DNA of 64,000 nucleotides from CAWCXF01 sp963799455 (GTDB lineage: Bacteria; Pseudomonadota; Alphaproteobacteria; Rhodobacterales; Rhodobacteraceae). A program made the translations under genes and the position numbers. A model generated the notes under the pieces. The model searched no databases, was not told the origin of the DNA, and saw only the letters and a program-made list of their open reading frames with translations. Positions 36,949 to 45,760 of this stretch are shown here, one piece after another. The DNA lies in assembly GCA_963799455.1 (NCBI GenBank), contig CAWCXF010000007.1:1426001-1490000 (forward strand), read 5' to 3'. The stretch's first letter is position 1, and each line of letters starts with the position of its first letter.

Positions 36949-38316
36949 ATGGACGACGCACCCGAGGAGACCCACGACTACGCGCTCGGCGCGCGCACGG
37001 TGTCGGCGATCCTGGAGGCGGCCGAGCGGGGCGACCATCCCGAGCTGGTGGCGCTGACGGCGCCGCTGCACCCCGCCGACCTCGCGGACATGCTCGAGCA
37101 GATCGGGCCGCAGGACCGCACCAGGGTCATCCAGGCGCTGGGCGGCGATCTCGACGGCGAGGTGCTCTCCGAGCTCGACGAGGGGCTGCGCGAGGAGGTC
37201 ATCGCCACGCTCGGGCCCGAGGCGCTGGCGGGCGCCATCCGCGACCTCGAATCCGACGACGTGGTCGACCTCATCGAGGACCTCGACCAGCCCCAGCGGG
37301 AGGCGGTGCTGGAGGCGCTCGAGCGGCGCGACCGCTACGCCGTCGAGCGCGCGCTGGCCTACCCCGAGGAGTCCGCCGGCCGGCTGATGCAGCGCGAGGT
37401 CACGGCCGTGCCCGAGCACTTCACCGTCGGCCAGGCGATCGACTGGCTGCGCGAGCACGACGACCTGCCCGAGCAGTTCTACCACATGATCCTGGTCGAT
37501 CCGGCCTGGCGGCCCACCGGCTACGTCACCTTGGGCCGGATCCTCAGCGCGCGGCGCGACGTGCGCCTGCGCGATCTGGCCGAGGAGACCTTCCGCACCA
37601 TCCCCGCGGCGCAGGACGAGGGCGAGGTCGCCTACGCCTTCAACCAGTACCACCTCATCAGCGCGCCGGTGGTGGGCGAGGACGGCCGGCTGGTCGGCGT
37701 CGTCACCATCGACGACGCCATGCAGGTGCTCAACGAGGAGAACGAGGAGGATCTCCTGCGCCTCGCGGGCGTCGGCGACGAGTCGCTGTCGGACCGCACG
37801 TTCCAGATCGCGCGCCAGCGCTTCCCCTGGCTCGCCGTCAACCTGGTGACCGCGATCCTGGCCTCGATGGTGATCGCGCAGTTCGAGGACGTGATCGCGG
37901 CCATCGTCGCGCTCGCCGTGCTGATGCCCATCGTCGCCTCGATGGGCGGCAACGCCGGCACGCAGAGCCTGACGGTCGCCGTGCGCGCGCTGGCCACCAA
38001 GGACCTCACCGGCTCCAACGTCTGGCGGGTGCTGCGGCGCGAGGTGGTGGCCTCGCTCATCAACGGGCTGATCTTCGCGGTGCTGATCGGCATCGTGGGC
38101 GTGGTGTGGTTCGGCACGCTCAAGCTCGGCTACGTCATCGCCGCCGCCATGGTCATCAACCTCGGGGTGGCGGGCTTCGCGGGGCTGATGATCCCGATCG
38201 CGCTCGACCGCTTGGGCGTCGATCCCGCGCTGGCCTCGGGCGCGTTCGTGACGACCGTGACCGACGTGGTGGGCTTCTTCGCCTTCCTCGGCCTCGCCGC
38301 GCTGTGGCTGCTGTGA
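36949..38316 (+). CDS. mgtE: Magnesium transporter MgtE
   Basis: A 455-residue Mg2+ channel. The N-terminal MgtE_N superhelix (about residues 20-130) is followed by two CBS domains (AYPEESAGRLMQREVTAVPE starts the first, AYAFNQYHLISAPVVGEDGR the second) and five C-terminal helices with the pore signature MPIVASMGGNAGTQSLTVAV. The ATG at 36949 is preceded by ACGGAGGGGCC. The stop overlaps the GTG of the next gene. Confidence 0.96.
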   Translation: MDDAPEETHDYALGARTVSAILEAAERGDHPELVALTAPLHPADLADMLEQIGPQDRTRVIQALGGDLDGEVLSELDEGLREEVIATLGPEALAGAIRDLESDDVVDLIEDLDQPQREAVLEALERRDRYAVERALAYPEESAGRLMQREVTAVPEHFTVGQAIDWLREHDDLPEQFYHMILVDPAWRPTGYVTLGRILSARRDVRLRDLAEETFRTIPAAQDEGEVAYAFNQYHLISAPVVGEDGRLVGVVTIDDAMQVLNEENEEDLLRLAGVGDESLSDRTFQIARQRFPWLAVNLVTAILASMVIAQFEDVIAAIVALAVLMPIVASMGGNAGTQSLTVAVRALATKDLTGSNVWRVLRREVVASLINGLIFAVLIGIVGVVWFGTLKLGYVIAAAMVINLGVAGFAGLMIPIALDRLGVDPALASGAFVTTVTDVVGFFAFLGLAALWLL

Positions 38317-38876
38317 GCGGGGAGGCGCTGGCCGCGGCCAAGGCCGAGGCCCGGCGCAGGGCGCAGGAGGCACGCGCGAGCGCGCACGCGGCGGGGCAGG
38401 GGGGCGCCTGCGCGCTGCTCCTCGACGCGCTCGCGCCCCATCGCGGCCGGACGCTCTCGGGCTACTGGCCGATGCGCAGCGAGATCGACCCGCGCCCGGC
38501 GATGGAGGCCGCCGCCCGCCACGGCCCCGTGGCGCTGCCGGTGGTGGAGGGGCCGGGGCGCCCGCTCGCGTTCCGGCGCTGGACGCCGGGCGCGGCGCTC
38601 GCCGCCGCGGGCTTCGGCACCCGGGTGCCCGAGGCCGGCGAGGAGGTTCTCCCCGAGGTGCTGGTCGTGCCGCTGCTGGCCTTCACCGCGCGCGGCGAGC
38701 GGCTGGGCTACGGCGGGGGCTTCTACGACCGGACGCTGACGGATCTGCGCGCGCGCGGCCCCGTGACGGCGATCGGCTTCGCCTTCGCCGCGCAGCAGGT
38801 GGAGGCGCTGCCCCTGGAGCCGACCGACGAGCGCCTCGACCTCATCGTCACCGAGGCCGGCGTGCTCGTGCCCTGA
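38313..38876 (+). CDS. 5-formyltetrahydrofolate cyclo-ligase
   Basis: A 187-residue member of the 5-FTHF cyclo-ligase (MTHFS) family, which returns 5-formyl-THF to the folate pool. Key parts are LSGYWPMRSEIDPRPAMEAA, VPLLAFTARGERLGYGGGFY (phosphate/ATP loop) and GFAFAAQQVEALPLEPTDER. The GTG at 38313 overlaps the mgtE stop (GTGA) and is the only start that includes the conserved N-terminal helix. Coupled translation with mgtE is likely. Confidence 0.94.
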   Translation: MSGEALAAAKAEARRRAQEARASAHAAGQGGACALLLDALAPHRGRTLSGYWPMRSEIDPRPAMEAAARHGPVALPVVEGPGRPLAFRRWTPGAALAAAGFGTRVPEAGEEVLPEVLVVPLLAFTARGERLGYGGGFYDRTLTDLRARGPVTAIGFAFAAQQVEALPLEPTDERLDLIVTEAGVLVP

Positions 38877-39100
38877 GCCGCGGCCGGGCGGCCTCGGCGG
38901 GCTCCTCGCGCCGGACGGCGGCAGGCCGGTGCGCCGGCCCGCGCGGTCCGGGCGGCGTCCGCGCCTCCGCCCGGCCGGCCCCGGACGCCGCCCCGGCCGA
39001 GACCTCGGGAGCAGCGGCACGCCCTCGGCCCACGGGCCGGCCGGATCCCGCTTGCCACATCCCGCTTGCCACCGTCCGCGCCGCGCGCGATGGGGCGGCC

Positions 39101-39910
39101 ATGAGACTCCTCTTCCTCGGCGACGTGATGGGGCGCGCGGGCCGCGCGGCGGTGGCCGAGCGGCTGCCGAGGCTGCGCGCCGACTGGCGGCTCGACTTCG
39201 TGGTGGTCAACGTCGAGAACGCCTCGAACGGGGCGGGCTGCACCGAGGGCCACGCCCGCGCCATCCTCGCCGCGGGCGCCGACGCGATCACTCTGGGCGA
39301 CCACGCCTTCGACCAGCGCGAGATGATGGCCTTCGCGGACGACCCGCGCGTGGTGCGCCCGCTCAACTTCGCGCGCGCGGCGCCCGGCAAGGGAGCCCGG
39401 CTCTTCGACACCCCCCGCGGCAAGGTCGCCGTGCTCCAGGCGCTGGGCCAGGTGTTCATGAAGCGGCCCTTCGACGACCCGTTCTCGGCGCTCGACGCCG
39501 CGCTCAGGCCCTATCCCCTGGGGGGCCTCGCCGGCGCCGTGATCGTGGACGTGCACGCGGAGGCCACGTCCGAGAAGATGGCGCTCGGCCACGTCCTCGA
39601 CGGCCGCGCCAGCCTGGTCGCGGGCACCCACACCCACGTGCCCACGGCCGACGCGCAGCTGCTGCCGGGCGGCACCGCCTACATCAGCGACGCGGGCATG
39701 TGCGGCGACTACCTCAGCGTGATCGGCATGGAGAAGGCGGAGCCCGTGAGGCGCTTCGTCACCGGCATGCCGGGCGCGCGCTTCACGCCCGCGCTGGGCG
39801 AGGCCACGCTCTGCGGCCTCTTCGTGGAGACCGACGCGAGGGGGAGGGCCACCCGCGCCGTGCCCGTGCGCCAGGGCGGGCGGCTCGCGCCCTCGGGGCC
39901 CGAGGCGTGA
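39101..39910 (+). CDS. YmdB-family metallophosphoesterase
   Basis: A 269-residue TIGR00282/YmdB-like phosphoesterase. Metal ligands are visible: MRLLFLGDVMGRAGRAAVAE, VVNVENASNGAGCTEGHARA, TLGDHAFDQREMM, DVHAEATSEKMALGHVLDGR and TGTHTHVPTADAQ-type motif near AGTHTHVPTADAQLL. YmdB of Bacillus is a cAMP phosphodiesterase affecting biofilm; the alphaproteobacterial role is not known. Gene order 5-FTHF cyclo-ligase then ymdB is common in Rhodobacterales. Its stop overlaps the next GTG. Confidence 0.93.
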   Translation: MRLLFLGDVMGRAGRAAVAERLPRLRADWRLDFVVVNVENASNGAGCTEGHARAILAAGADAITLGDHAFDQREMMAFADDPRVVRPLNFARAAPGKGARLFDTPRGKVAVLQALGQVFMKRPFDDPFSALDAALRPYPLGGLAGAVIVDVHAEATSEKMALGHVLDGRASLVAGTHTHVPTADAQLLPGGTAYISDAGMCGDYLSVIGMEKAEPVRRFVTGMPGARFTPALGEATLCGLFVETDARGRATRAVPVRQGGRLAPSGPEA

Positions 39911-40878
39911 GCGCGACCGCGCCGGGTCGCGCCTTCGCCGTCGCGGGGCCGGCGGCGGCGCTGACGGCGCTCGGCGCCGGCTGGGGGCTGAGCGCCACCC
40001 TGAGCAAGATCGCGGTCTCGACCGGCTACCAGCCCTTCGGGCTGCTGATGTGGCAGACGGTGATCGGCGCGGGCGTGCTGGGCGCGGTCCTGCTCGCGCG
40101 GGGCCGGCGCTTCGCCTTCGGACGGGCGCAGTTCGCGGCCTGCCTCATGATCTCGCTCGCGGGCAGCGTGCTGTCGGGGGTCGCCTACTACCTCGCGGTG
40201 GCGCGCCTGCCGGTGGGGATCATGGTGATCCTGATCTCGCTGGTGCCGATGATCGCCTTCCCGATGGCGCTCGCGCTCGGCGTCGAGCGCTTCGCGCCCG
40301 CGCGCCTCGCGGGGCTCGTGCTGGGCCTCGTGGGCGTCGCGCTGATCGCGCTGCCCGACGCCTCGATGCCCGAGCGCCTGGCGCTGGCCTGGCTCCCGGT
40401 GGCGGTCGTCGCGCCCGCGCTCTACGCGGCCGAGGCGGTCGGCATCGCGCGGTGGGGCACGGCCGGGCTAGGTCCGGTCGAGACCCTGTTCGGCGCCAAC
40501 GCGATCGGCGTGGGGCTGACCGTGCCGATCGCGCTCTGGAGCGATCAGGTGATCGACCCGCGCGCCGCCTGGGGGCCGGCCGAGTGGGCCATCCTCGGCG
40601 CCTCGGTCATCAACGCCTTGGTCTACGCCGGCTACGTCTGGCTGGTGGCGCGCGCGGGCGCCACCTTCGCCGCGCAGTGCTCCTACCTCGTCACGGGCTT
40701 CGGCGTGCTCTGGGCGATGGCGATCCTGGGCGAGCGCTACGGCTGGACGATCTGGGCCGCGCTCGCGGTGATGGTCGCGGGGCTCTTCCTCGTCCAGCCG
40801 CGCCCCGCCGCGCCGGCCCTCGGCCCCGAGGCCGCGCCGCCCGATCCCCCCGCGCCCCCGGGGGCCGACGCGCACTGA
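39907..40878 (+). CDS. EamA/DMT-superfamily transporter
   Basis: A 323-residue membrane protein with ten predicted helices in two EamA repeats. The first has GWGLSATLSKIAVSTGYQPF, the second begins around ALYAAEAVGIARWGTAG and ends with VLWAMAILGERYGWTIWAAL. The GTG at 39907 overlaps the upstream stop. The C-terminal tail is Pro/Ala-rich. DMT exporters move amino acids or metabolites; substrate unknown. Confidence 0.9.
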   Translation: MSATAPGRAFAVAGPAAALTALGAGWGLSATLSKIAVSTGYQPFGLLMWQTVIGAGVLGAVLLARGRRFAFGRAQFAACLMISLAGSVLSGVAYYLAVARLPVGIMVILISLVPMIAFPMALALGVERFAPARLAGLVLGLVGVALIALPDASMPERLALAWLPVAVVAPALYAAEAVGIARWGTAGLGPVETLFGANAIGVGLTVPIALWSDQVIDPRAAWGPAEWAILGASVINALVYAGYVWLVARAGATFAAQCSYLVTGFGVLWAMAILGERYGWTIWAALAVMVAGLFLVQPRPAAPALGPEAAPPDPPAPPGADAH

Positions 40879-40967
40879 TGCGCCCTCGGGCCCCCGGCGC
40901 GGTTGCCGAGGCGGGCGCCATGCGATTAGGTGGCTCGGTCCCGACGGGGCCGAGCGGGAGGGGCGAT

Positions 40968-42746
40968 ATGATCGATCTGGGCCTCGGCCCCGGCGCCGAG
41001 GCGGCCCTGGTGCTCGGCATCATCGCCGTCATGTTCGCGGGCTTCGTCTCGGAGGCCTTCCCGGTCGAGGTCACGGCCATGGCCGGGGCCGCGGTGATGC
41101 TGGTGGCCGGGCTGCTGCCGGCCGACCGCGTGCTCGACGTCTTCGCCAACCCCGCACCCTGGACCATCGCGGCGATGTTCATCCTCTCGGGCGGCCTCGT
41201 GCGCACCGGCGTCCTGTCCGAGATCTCGCGCCAGATCGCCAGGCACGCCGGCACCCGGCCGCGATCGGTCATCGTGCTCCTGGCGGCCGCCGTGCTCTTC
41301 GCCTCGGCCTTCATGAACAACACGCCGGTGGTGGTCGTGATGATCCCGGTCGTGGTCCAGCTCGCCCAGGCGATCGGCGTGGCCGCCTCGCGGCTGCTGA
41401 TCCCGCTGTCCTACCTGGCGATCCTCGGCGGGCTCTTCACGCTCATCGGCACCTCGACCAACCTTCTGGTGGACGGGGTCGCGCGCGAGGAGGGGCTGGC
41501 GCCCTTCACGTTGTTCGAGATCACGCCGCTGGCGCTCGTCGTCGCGGCGGTCGCGCTCGTCTACCTGCGCTTCGCGGTGCCGGCGCTGCTGCCCGACCGC
41601 GACTCGATGGCCGACCTGCTCGGGCAGCGCAAGAGCATGAAGTTCTTCACCGAGGTCGTCGTGCCCGAGGGCTCCTCGCTGATCGGCGAGGCGGTGTTCG
41701 ACGTCGGGATCTTCAAGCGCGAGGGGATGCGCGTCATCGACGTGCTCAGGGGCGACGAGTCGCTGCGCCGCCAGTTCCCCGAGGTGACGCTCGCGGAAGG
41801 GGACCGGGTGGTGCTGCGCACCGACGTGCGCGAGCTCCTCGGCCTCAAGGATTCGGGCAAGGTGGCGCTGGTGGACCGCGTGGGCTCGCGCCGCACCACC
41901 ACCGTCGAGGCGCTGATCTCGCCCGGCTGCCGGCTGGTGGGGCGCTCGCTGGGCTCGTTGAGGCTCAGGCGGCGCTACGGCGTCTACCCGCTGGCCATCC
42001 ACCGCCGCAACCAGAACATCGGCCGCCAGCTCGACCAGATGGTCGTGCGCGTGGGCGACACGCTGCTGCTTGAGGGCGCGCCCGAGGACATCAACCGCCT
42101 CGCCCAGGACGTCGATCTCGTCAACATCGCCGAGCCGACCGAGCGCCCCTACCGCCGCGAGCGCGCGCCGCTGATGGTCGCGGTCCTCGCGGGCGTGGTG
42201 GGGCTCGCGGCCTTCGAGGTCGCGCCGATCCACATCCTGGCGCTGCTCGGCGTGGTGGTCGTGATGGCGGTGGGCATCCTCGACGGCGACGAGGCGTTCG
42301 GCTTCATCGACGCCCGCCTGCTCGCGCTGATCTTCGCCATGCTGGCCGTGGGCGCCGCGCTCGACGCCACCGGCGCCGTGCAGATCATCGTCGACTGGGT
42401 CGCCCCCTTCCTCTCGGGACGCCCGCCCTGGGTGACGCTCGTGTGCGTCTACGCGCTCACCACGGTGCTGACCGAGATCGTCACCAACAACGCGGTCGCG
42501 GTGGTGGTGACGCCCGTGGCCATCGCGCTCGCGGCCAATCTCGGCATGGACCCGCGGCCGCTGGTGGTGGCGGTGATGGTCGGCGCCTCGGCCGCCTTCG
42601 CCACCCCCATCGGCTACCAGACCAACACGCTGGTCTACGGCCCCGGCGGCTACCGCTTCACCGACTTCATGCGCGTCGGCGTGCCGATGAACTTGACGGT
42701 GGGGCTCGTCACCTGCCTCGTGATCCCCTGGATCTGGCCGCTCTGA
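40968..42746 (+). CDS. SLC13-family permease with two TrkA-C domains
   Basis: A 592-residue anion transporter. The first membrane half contains NAPWTIAAMFILSGG-like (NPAPWTIAAMFILSGGLVRT), ASAFMNNTPVVVVMIPVVVQ and LFTLIGTSTNLLVDG. Two soluble RCK_C/TrkA-C domains follow (about residues 210-395, for example PEGSSLIGEAVFDVGIFKRE and ALISPGCRLVGRSLGSLRLR). The second half ends with EIVTNNAVAVVVTPVAIALA and ATPIGYQTNTLVYGPGGYRF. Such proteins carry divalent anions such as sulfate. Substrate is open; sulfate export or uptake would fit the taurine genes elsewhere, but that link is speculation. Confidence 0.92.
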   Translation: MIDLGLGPGAEAALVLGIIAVMFAGFVSEAFPVEVTAMAGAAVMLVAGLLPADRVLDVFANPAPWTIAAMFILSGGLVRTGVLSEISRQIARHAGTRPRSVIVLLAAAVLFASAFMNNTPVVVVMIPVVVQLAQAIGVAASRLLIPLSYLAILGGLFTLIGTSTNLLVDGVAREEGLAPFTLFEITPLALVVAAVALVYLRFAVPALLPDRDSMADLLGQRKSMKFFTEVVVPEGSSLIGEAVFDVGIFKREGMRVIDVLRGDESLRRQFPEVTLAEGDRVVLRTDVRELLGLKDSGKVALVDRVGSRRTTTVEALISPGCRLVGRSLGSLRLRRRYGVYPLAIHRRNQNIGRQLDQMVVRVGDTLLLEGAPEDINRLAQDVDLVNIAEPTERPYRRERAPLMVAVLAGVVGLAAFEVAPIHILALLGVVVVMAVGILDGDEAFGFIDARLLALIFAMLAVGAALDATGAVQIIVDWVAPFLSGRPPWVTLVCVYALTTVLTEIVTNNAVAVVVTPVAIALAANLGMDPRPLVVAVMVGASAAFATPIGYQTNTLVYGPGGYRFTDFMRVGVPMNLTVGLVTCLVIPWIWPL

Positions 42747-42818
42747 CCGCTCTTGCCGGGAGCACTTGACGGCGGGACAGCCCCCAGGCGAAGCCTGCCC
42801 CAGGAAATGGAGATGCTC

Positions 42819-43172
42819 ATGCCTCACCATACCCTTCTCGGCCTTGCCCTGTCGGCTGCGGTCTTCGCCCTTCCTGCCCTGGCTCAGATCGATGCGGCGG
42901 AGGAAGCGCCCGGTGACGAGGGCGTGCCGACGCTTCCCGCCGCCCCCGACAAGGTCTGTTTCGAGCTGTGCTGCGTCGAGGGAGGCATCCTGGAATGCGT
43001 CGATGACGTGCCGATCCCGGACCCGGGGGTCGGGCCCACGATAGCTGCCAGTCCCGAAGGCGAAGGCTTCGCCACCGGGACTCGCATGGAGGCGATGGCG
43101 GTCGAGGAGGCCGCGGAAGCTGACGAGACGATGGCAATTACCGCGCCGCCGGAAGCGGCCGCCGGCGGCTGA
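42819..43172 (+). CDS. Small secreted protein of unknown function
   Basis: A 117-residue protein with a clear signal peptide (MPHHTLLGLALSAAVFALPA, cleavage after Ala-Leu-Ala). A cysteine-rich stretch DKVCFELCCVEGGILECVDD follows near residues 48-67; the rest is acidic and Ala/Pro/Glu-rich. GGAG at 42809-42812 supports the ATG at 42819 over earlier in-frame ATGs. I do not recognise the family. It and the next gene have less biased GC usage than their neighbours. They form a two-gene unit 6 bases apart. Confidence 0.65.
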   Translation: MPHHTLLGLALSAAVFALPALAQIDAAEEAPGDEGVPTLPAAPDKVCFELCCVEGGILECVDDVPIPDPGVGPTIAASPEGEGFATGTRMEAMAVEEAAEADETMAITAPPEAAAGG

Positions 43173-43178
43173 GCCATC

Positions 43179-43706
43179 GTGGAGGAGTGGCAGGCGATTG
43201 CTCGGCATCTGTCGACCGCGCTTCGCTTCGGGCTCGTCCCGCTCCTGGCGATCGCATTCATGGCGGCCGCCCTCGCGGGGATCACCTTTCGGCGGCAACT
43301 GGTCCTCTTCGCCTTCCTGTTCGGCCTGGTCGGCGGGGGCATCGGCATGTTGCTCGGCGCCAGCCGCTCGCCGGCGGTCTCGGCGGTGCTCCCCGCCATC
43401 GTGACGGTCATCGGAGGCCTCGTCGTCGCGGTGTTTCCGAGACAGGAGGTCTCGGGGCGTCTGATCGTCCCGGCTCAGGGCGGGGATCCGCCTCCCGCGC
43501 TCGTGGCCTCCGTCGTCGCGGTCTCGATCGCCGCGCTGATGCTGTCGGCGGTCACCGGTGCCAATTTCGGGGCCGCGGTGCGCGGCGCGAACGAGGCCCA
43601 CGAACGCGCTTTGGAGCGCCGAGCGGTGTATGACCGCGAGGTGCGGCTGCCCTTGGGTCGCGCGCAGCTGCGCCGGGCCATGGGCCTGCCGCTCGACGCG
43701 CCGTAG
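43179..43706 (+). CDS. Unknown four-helix membrane protein
   Basis: A 175-residue protein starting at GTG 43179 after the preceding stop. Four hydrophobic segments are evident (FGLVPLLAIAFMAAALAGIT, LVLFAFLFGLVGGGIGMLLG, AVSAVLPAIVTVIGGLVVAV, LVASVVAVSIAALMLSAVTG), then a charged C-terminal helix of ~50 residues. No known domain is recognised. It is probably co-translated with the small secreted protein; the two may act together at the membrane. Base composition is less GC-rich than around it. Confidence 0.65.
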   Translation: MEEWQAIARHLSTALRFGLVPLLAIAFMAAALAGITFRRQLVLFAFLFGLVGGGIGMLLGASRSPAVSAVLPAIVTVIGGLVVAVFPRQEVSGRLIVPAQGGDPPPALVASVVAVSIAALMLSAVTGANFGAAVRGANEAHERALERRAVYDREVRLPLGRAQLRRAMGLPLDAP

Positions 43707-43782
43707 CGCGGCGCCGCTTGCCCCGCTGGGTGGCGTCGCGCTATGAGGCGTGCCGCCGGGAGGCTCAGCGAGGAGGGAAGGC

Positions 43783-44529
43783 ATGGCAGGTCATTCCAAA
43801 TGGGCCAACATCCAGCACCGCAAGGGGCGCCAGGACGCGGCGCGCTCCAAGCTGTTCTCGAAGCTGTCCAAGGAGATCACGGTCGCGGCCAAGATGGGCG
43901 ACCCCGACCCCGAGAAGAACCCCCGCCTGCGCCTCGCCGTCAAGGAGGCCAAGTCTGTCTCGGTGCCGCGGGACGTGATCGACCGCGCCATCGCCAAGGC
44001 CCAGGGCGGCGACGCCGAGTCCTACGACGAGATCCGCTACGAGGGCTACGGGCCGGGCGGCGTCGCGGTCATCGTCGAGGCGATGACCGACAACCGCAAC
44101 CGCACCGCCTCGACCGTGCGCTCGACCTTCGGCAAGCACGGCGGCAACTTGGGCGAGACGGGCTCCGTGGGCTTCATGTTCGAGCGCAAGGGGCAGGTGG
44201 TCTACCCGGCCGCCGCGGGCTCGGCCGACGACGTGATGATGGCCGCGATCGAGGCCGGCGCGGAGGACGTCGAGTCGGGCGAGGACGGCCATGTGGTCTG
44301 GTGCGCCGACACCGACCTGGCGCAGGTCGCGGCCTCGCTGGAGGCGGCCCTGGGCGAGTCCGAGACGACCGCGCTCGTCTGGCGCCCGACCACCACGACC
44401 GAGATGGACCTCGACGGGTTGCAGAAGCTCATGCGCCTGGTGGACGCGCTCGAGGACGACGACGACGTGCAGTCGGTGACGACCAACTTCGAGGCCTCCG
44501 ACGAGGTCATGGCCGAGCTGTCGTCCTGA
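43783..44529 (+). CDS. YebC/PmpR-family protein
   Basis: A 248-residue YebC-family protein starting MAGHSKWANIQHRKGRQDAA. Conserved segments include SKLFSKLSKEITVAAKMGDP, IRYEGYGPGGVAVIVEAMTD and NRNRTASTVRSTFGKHGGNL. Family members act as transcriptional regulators or as factors easing ribosome stalling at proline stretches. AGGAGGGA precedes the ATG. The stop lies in CTGA, overlapping the likely CTG start of the split nucleotidyltransferase gene. Confidence 0.96.
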   Translation: MAGHSKWANIQHRKGRQDAARSKLFSKLSKEITVAAKMGDPDPEKNPRLRLAVKEAKSVSVPRDVIDRAIAKAQGGDAESYDEIRYEGYGPGGVAVIVEAMTDNRNRTASTVRSTFGKHGGNLGETGSVGFMFERKGQVVYPAAAGSADDVMMAAIEAGAEDVESGEDGHVVWCADTDLAQVAASLEAALGESETTALVWRPTTTTEMDLDGLQKLMRLVDALEDDDDVQSVTTNFEASDEVMAELSS

Positions 44530-45249
44530 CCTCCGACGCGAGGGCGGCAGACCCGCGCGAGGATGTCGCCCGCCAGGTCGCGGCGAGGTTCGCGGCGCAC
44601 GCGGCCGTCGAGGCGGTGACGCTCGGGGGCTCGGTTGCCACCGGCACGGCCGACGAGGGCTCGGACATCGACCTCTACGTCTACGCGACGGTCGAGCTGC
44701 CCGTCGCCGTGCGAGCGCAGATCGCGCGGGCGCAGGGCACCGAGGGCCGCGTCGAGATCGGCAACCGTTTCTTCGAGCCCGGCGACGAGTGGCGGGACGC
44801 GGCGACCGGCGTCGGCGTGGACGTCATGCACCGCGGCCTCGGCGACTTCGCGGACCGCCTCGCCTCGGTGCTCGACCGGCACGAGGCCCAGCTCGGCCAC
44901 ACCACCTGCTTCTGGCACAACATCCGCACCGCGCGTCCGCTCTTCGACCGTATCAAGCGACATTCGGAACTGGCCCGGCGCACAGATCTGGCCTCACCCC
45001 GTCATGTGATTTCGACTTCGGTTACAGCGCCGACGCCTTCTGCAAGGTCGCCGCGCCTTGGTCAGCTACGCGCCGCCCGGATGGCGGGGCGGCGAGCGGC
45101 AGAGCGATGGCGAGCGAGGATCAGCGATGGCGGCACCGGGCGCCGAGCGTCGCGCGCACTCGGCGACGGACCGGTTCGAGTCACGGTATCGCGCCGCGGT
45201 CGAGCGGCGGCTGACGGGCCGCGACAGGTGAGCGGCGATCGGCTCGAGC

Positions 45250-45760
45250 GCAGGTAGTCCAGCTCGTCGCGCGATCAGGGGCTTCGGATCGGCAAGCACG
45301 CCATCCGCCTGCTCCGTGCGGCCCATCGAGGAGAGGCGCTCGGCGAGGTAGGCCGAAGACGCTCTACGGCACCGCCGTGAAGAGCAGCGGCGTGGTCCTG
45401 CTACTGGGAGGCGTCGGACCGGGTGCGCTCGAAGCGGCTCGTGCCGAAGATCCTGGTCTTGCTGCCGGCGCTGGAGCGACACGGGCAGCTTGCAGCTGAC
45501 GAGGGACTGCGAGCGAAGCTCCTCGCGATCAGCCCGGCTACGATCGACCGGCTGCTGTCGAAGACGCGCATCGCGGCGGCGCAGGGGCGCAGGCGGCGGG
45601 CCGGCTTCAGCTCGGCGGTGCGCCGGTCGGCGCCGGTGAGGATCTTCGCGGACTGGGGCGATCCTCCTCCGGGCTTCGTGGAGGTCGACTTCGTGGCGCA
45701 TTCCGGCGTCAGCGCGGCCGACGCCTTCGAAGTGCAGACGTGGTCGCTGAACCGCATCGC
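45250..45760 (+). pseudogene. Remnant of an integrase-core (ISNCY-like) transposase
   Basis: Pieces in two frames read TLYGTAVKSSGVVLL, then SKRLVPKILVLLPALERHGQ, LLAISPATIDRLLSKTR, and VRIFADWGDPPPGFVEVDFV ending AHSGVSAADAF. This order matches the N-terminal half of integrase-core transposases of the kind annotated in many Alphaproteobacteria (DDE motif start EVDFVAH). Upstream, GKHAIRLLRAAHRGEALG in yet another frame may be its N-terminal region. The frames break several times, so it is not functional. Possible further pieces are discussed among the findings. Confidence 0.65.
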
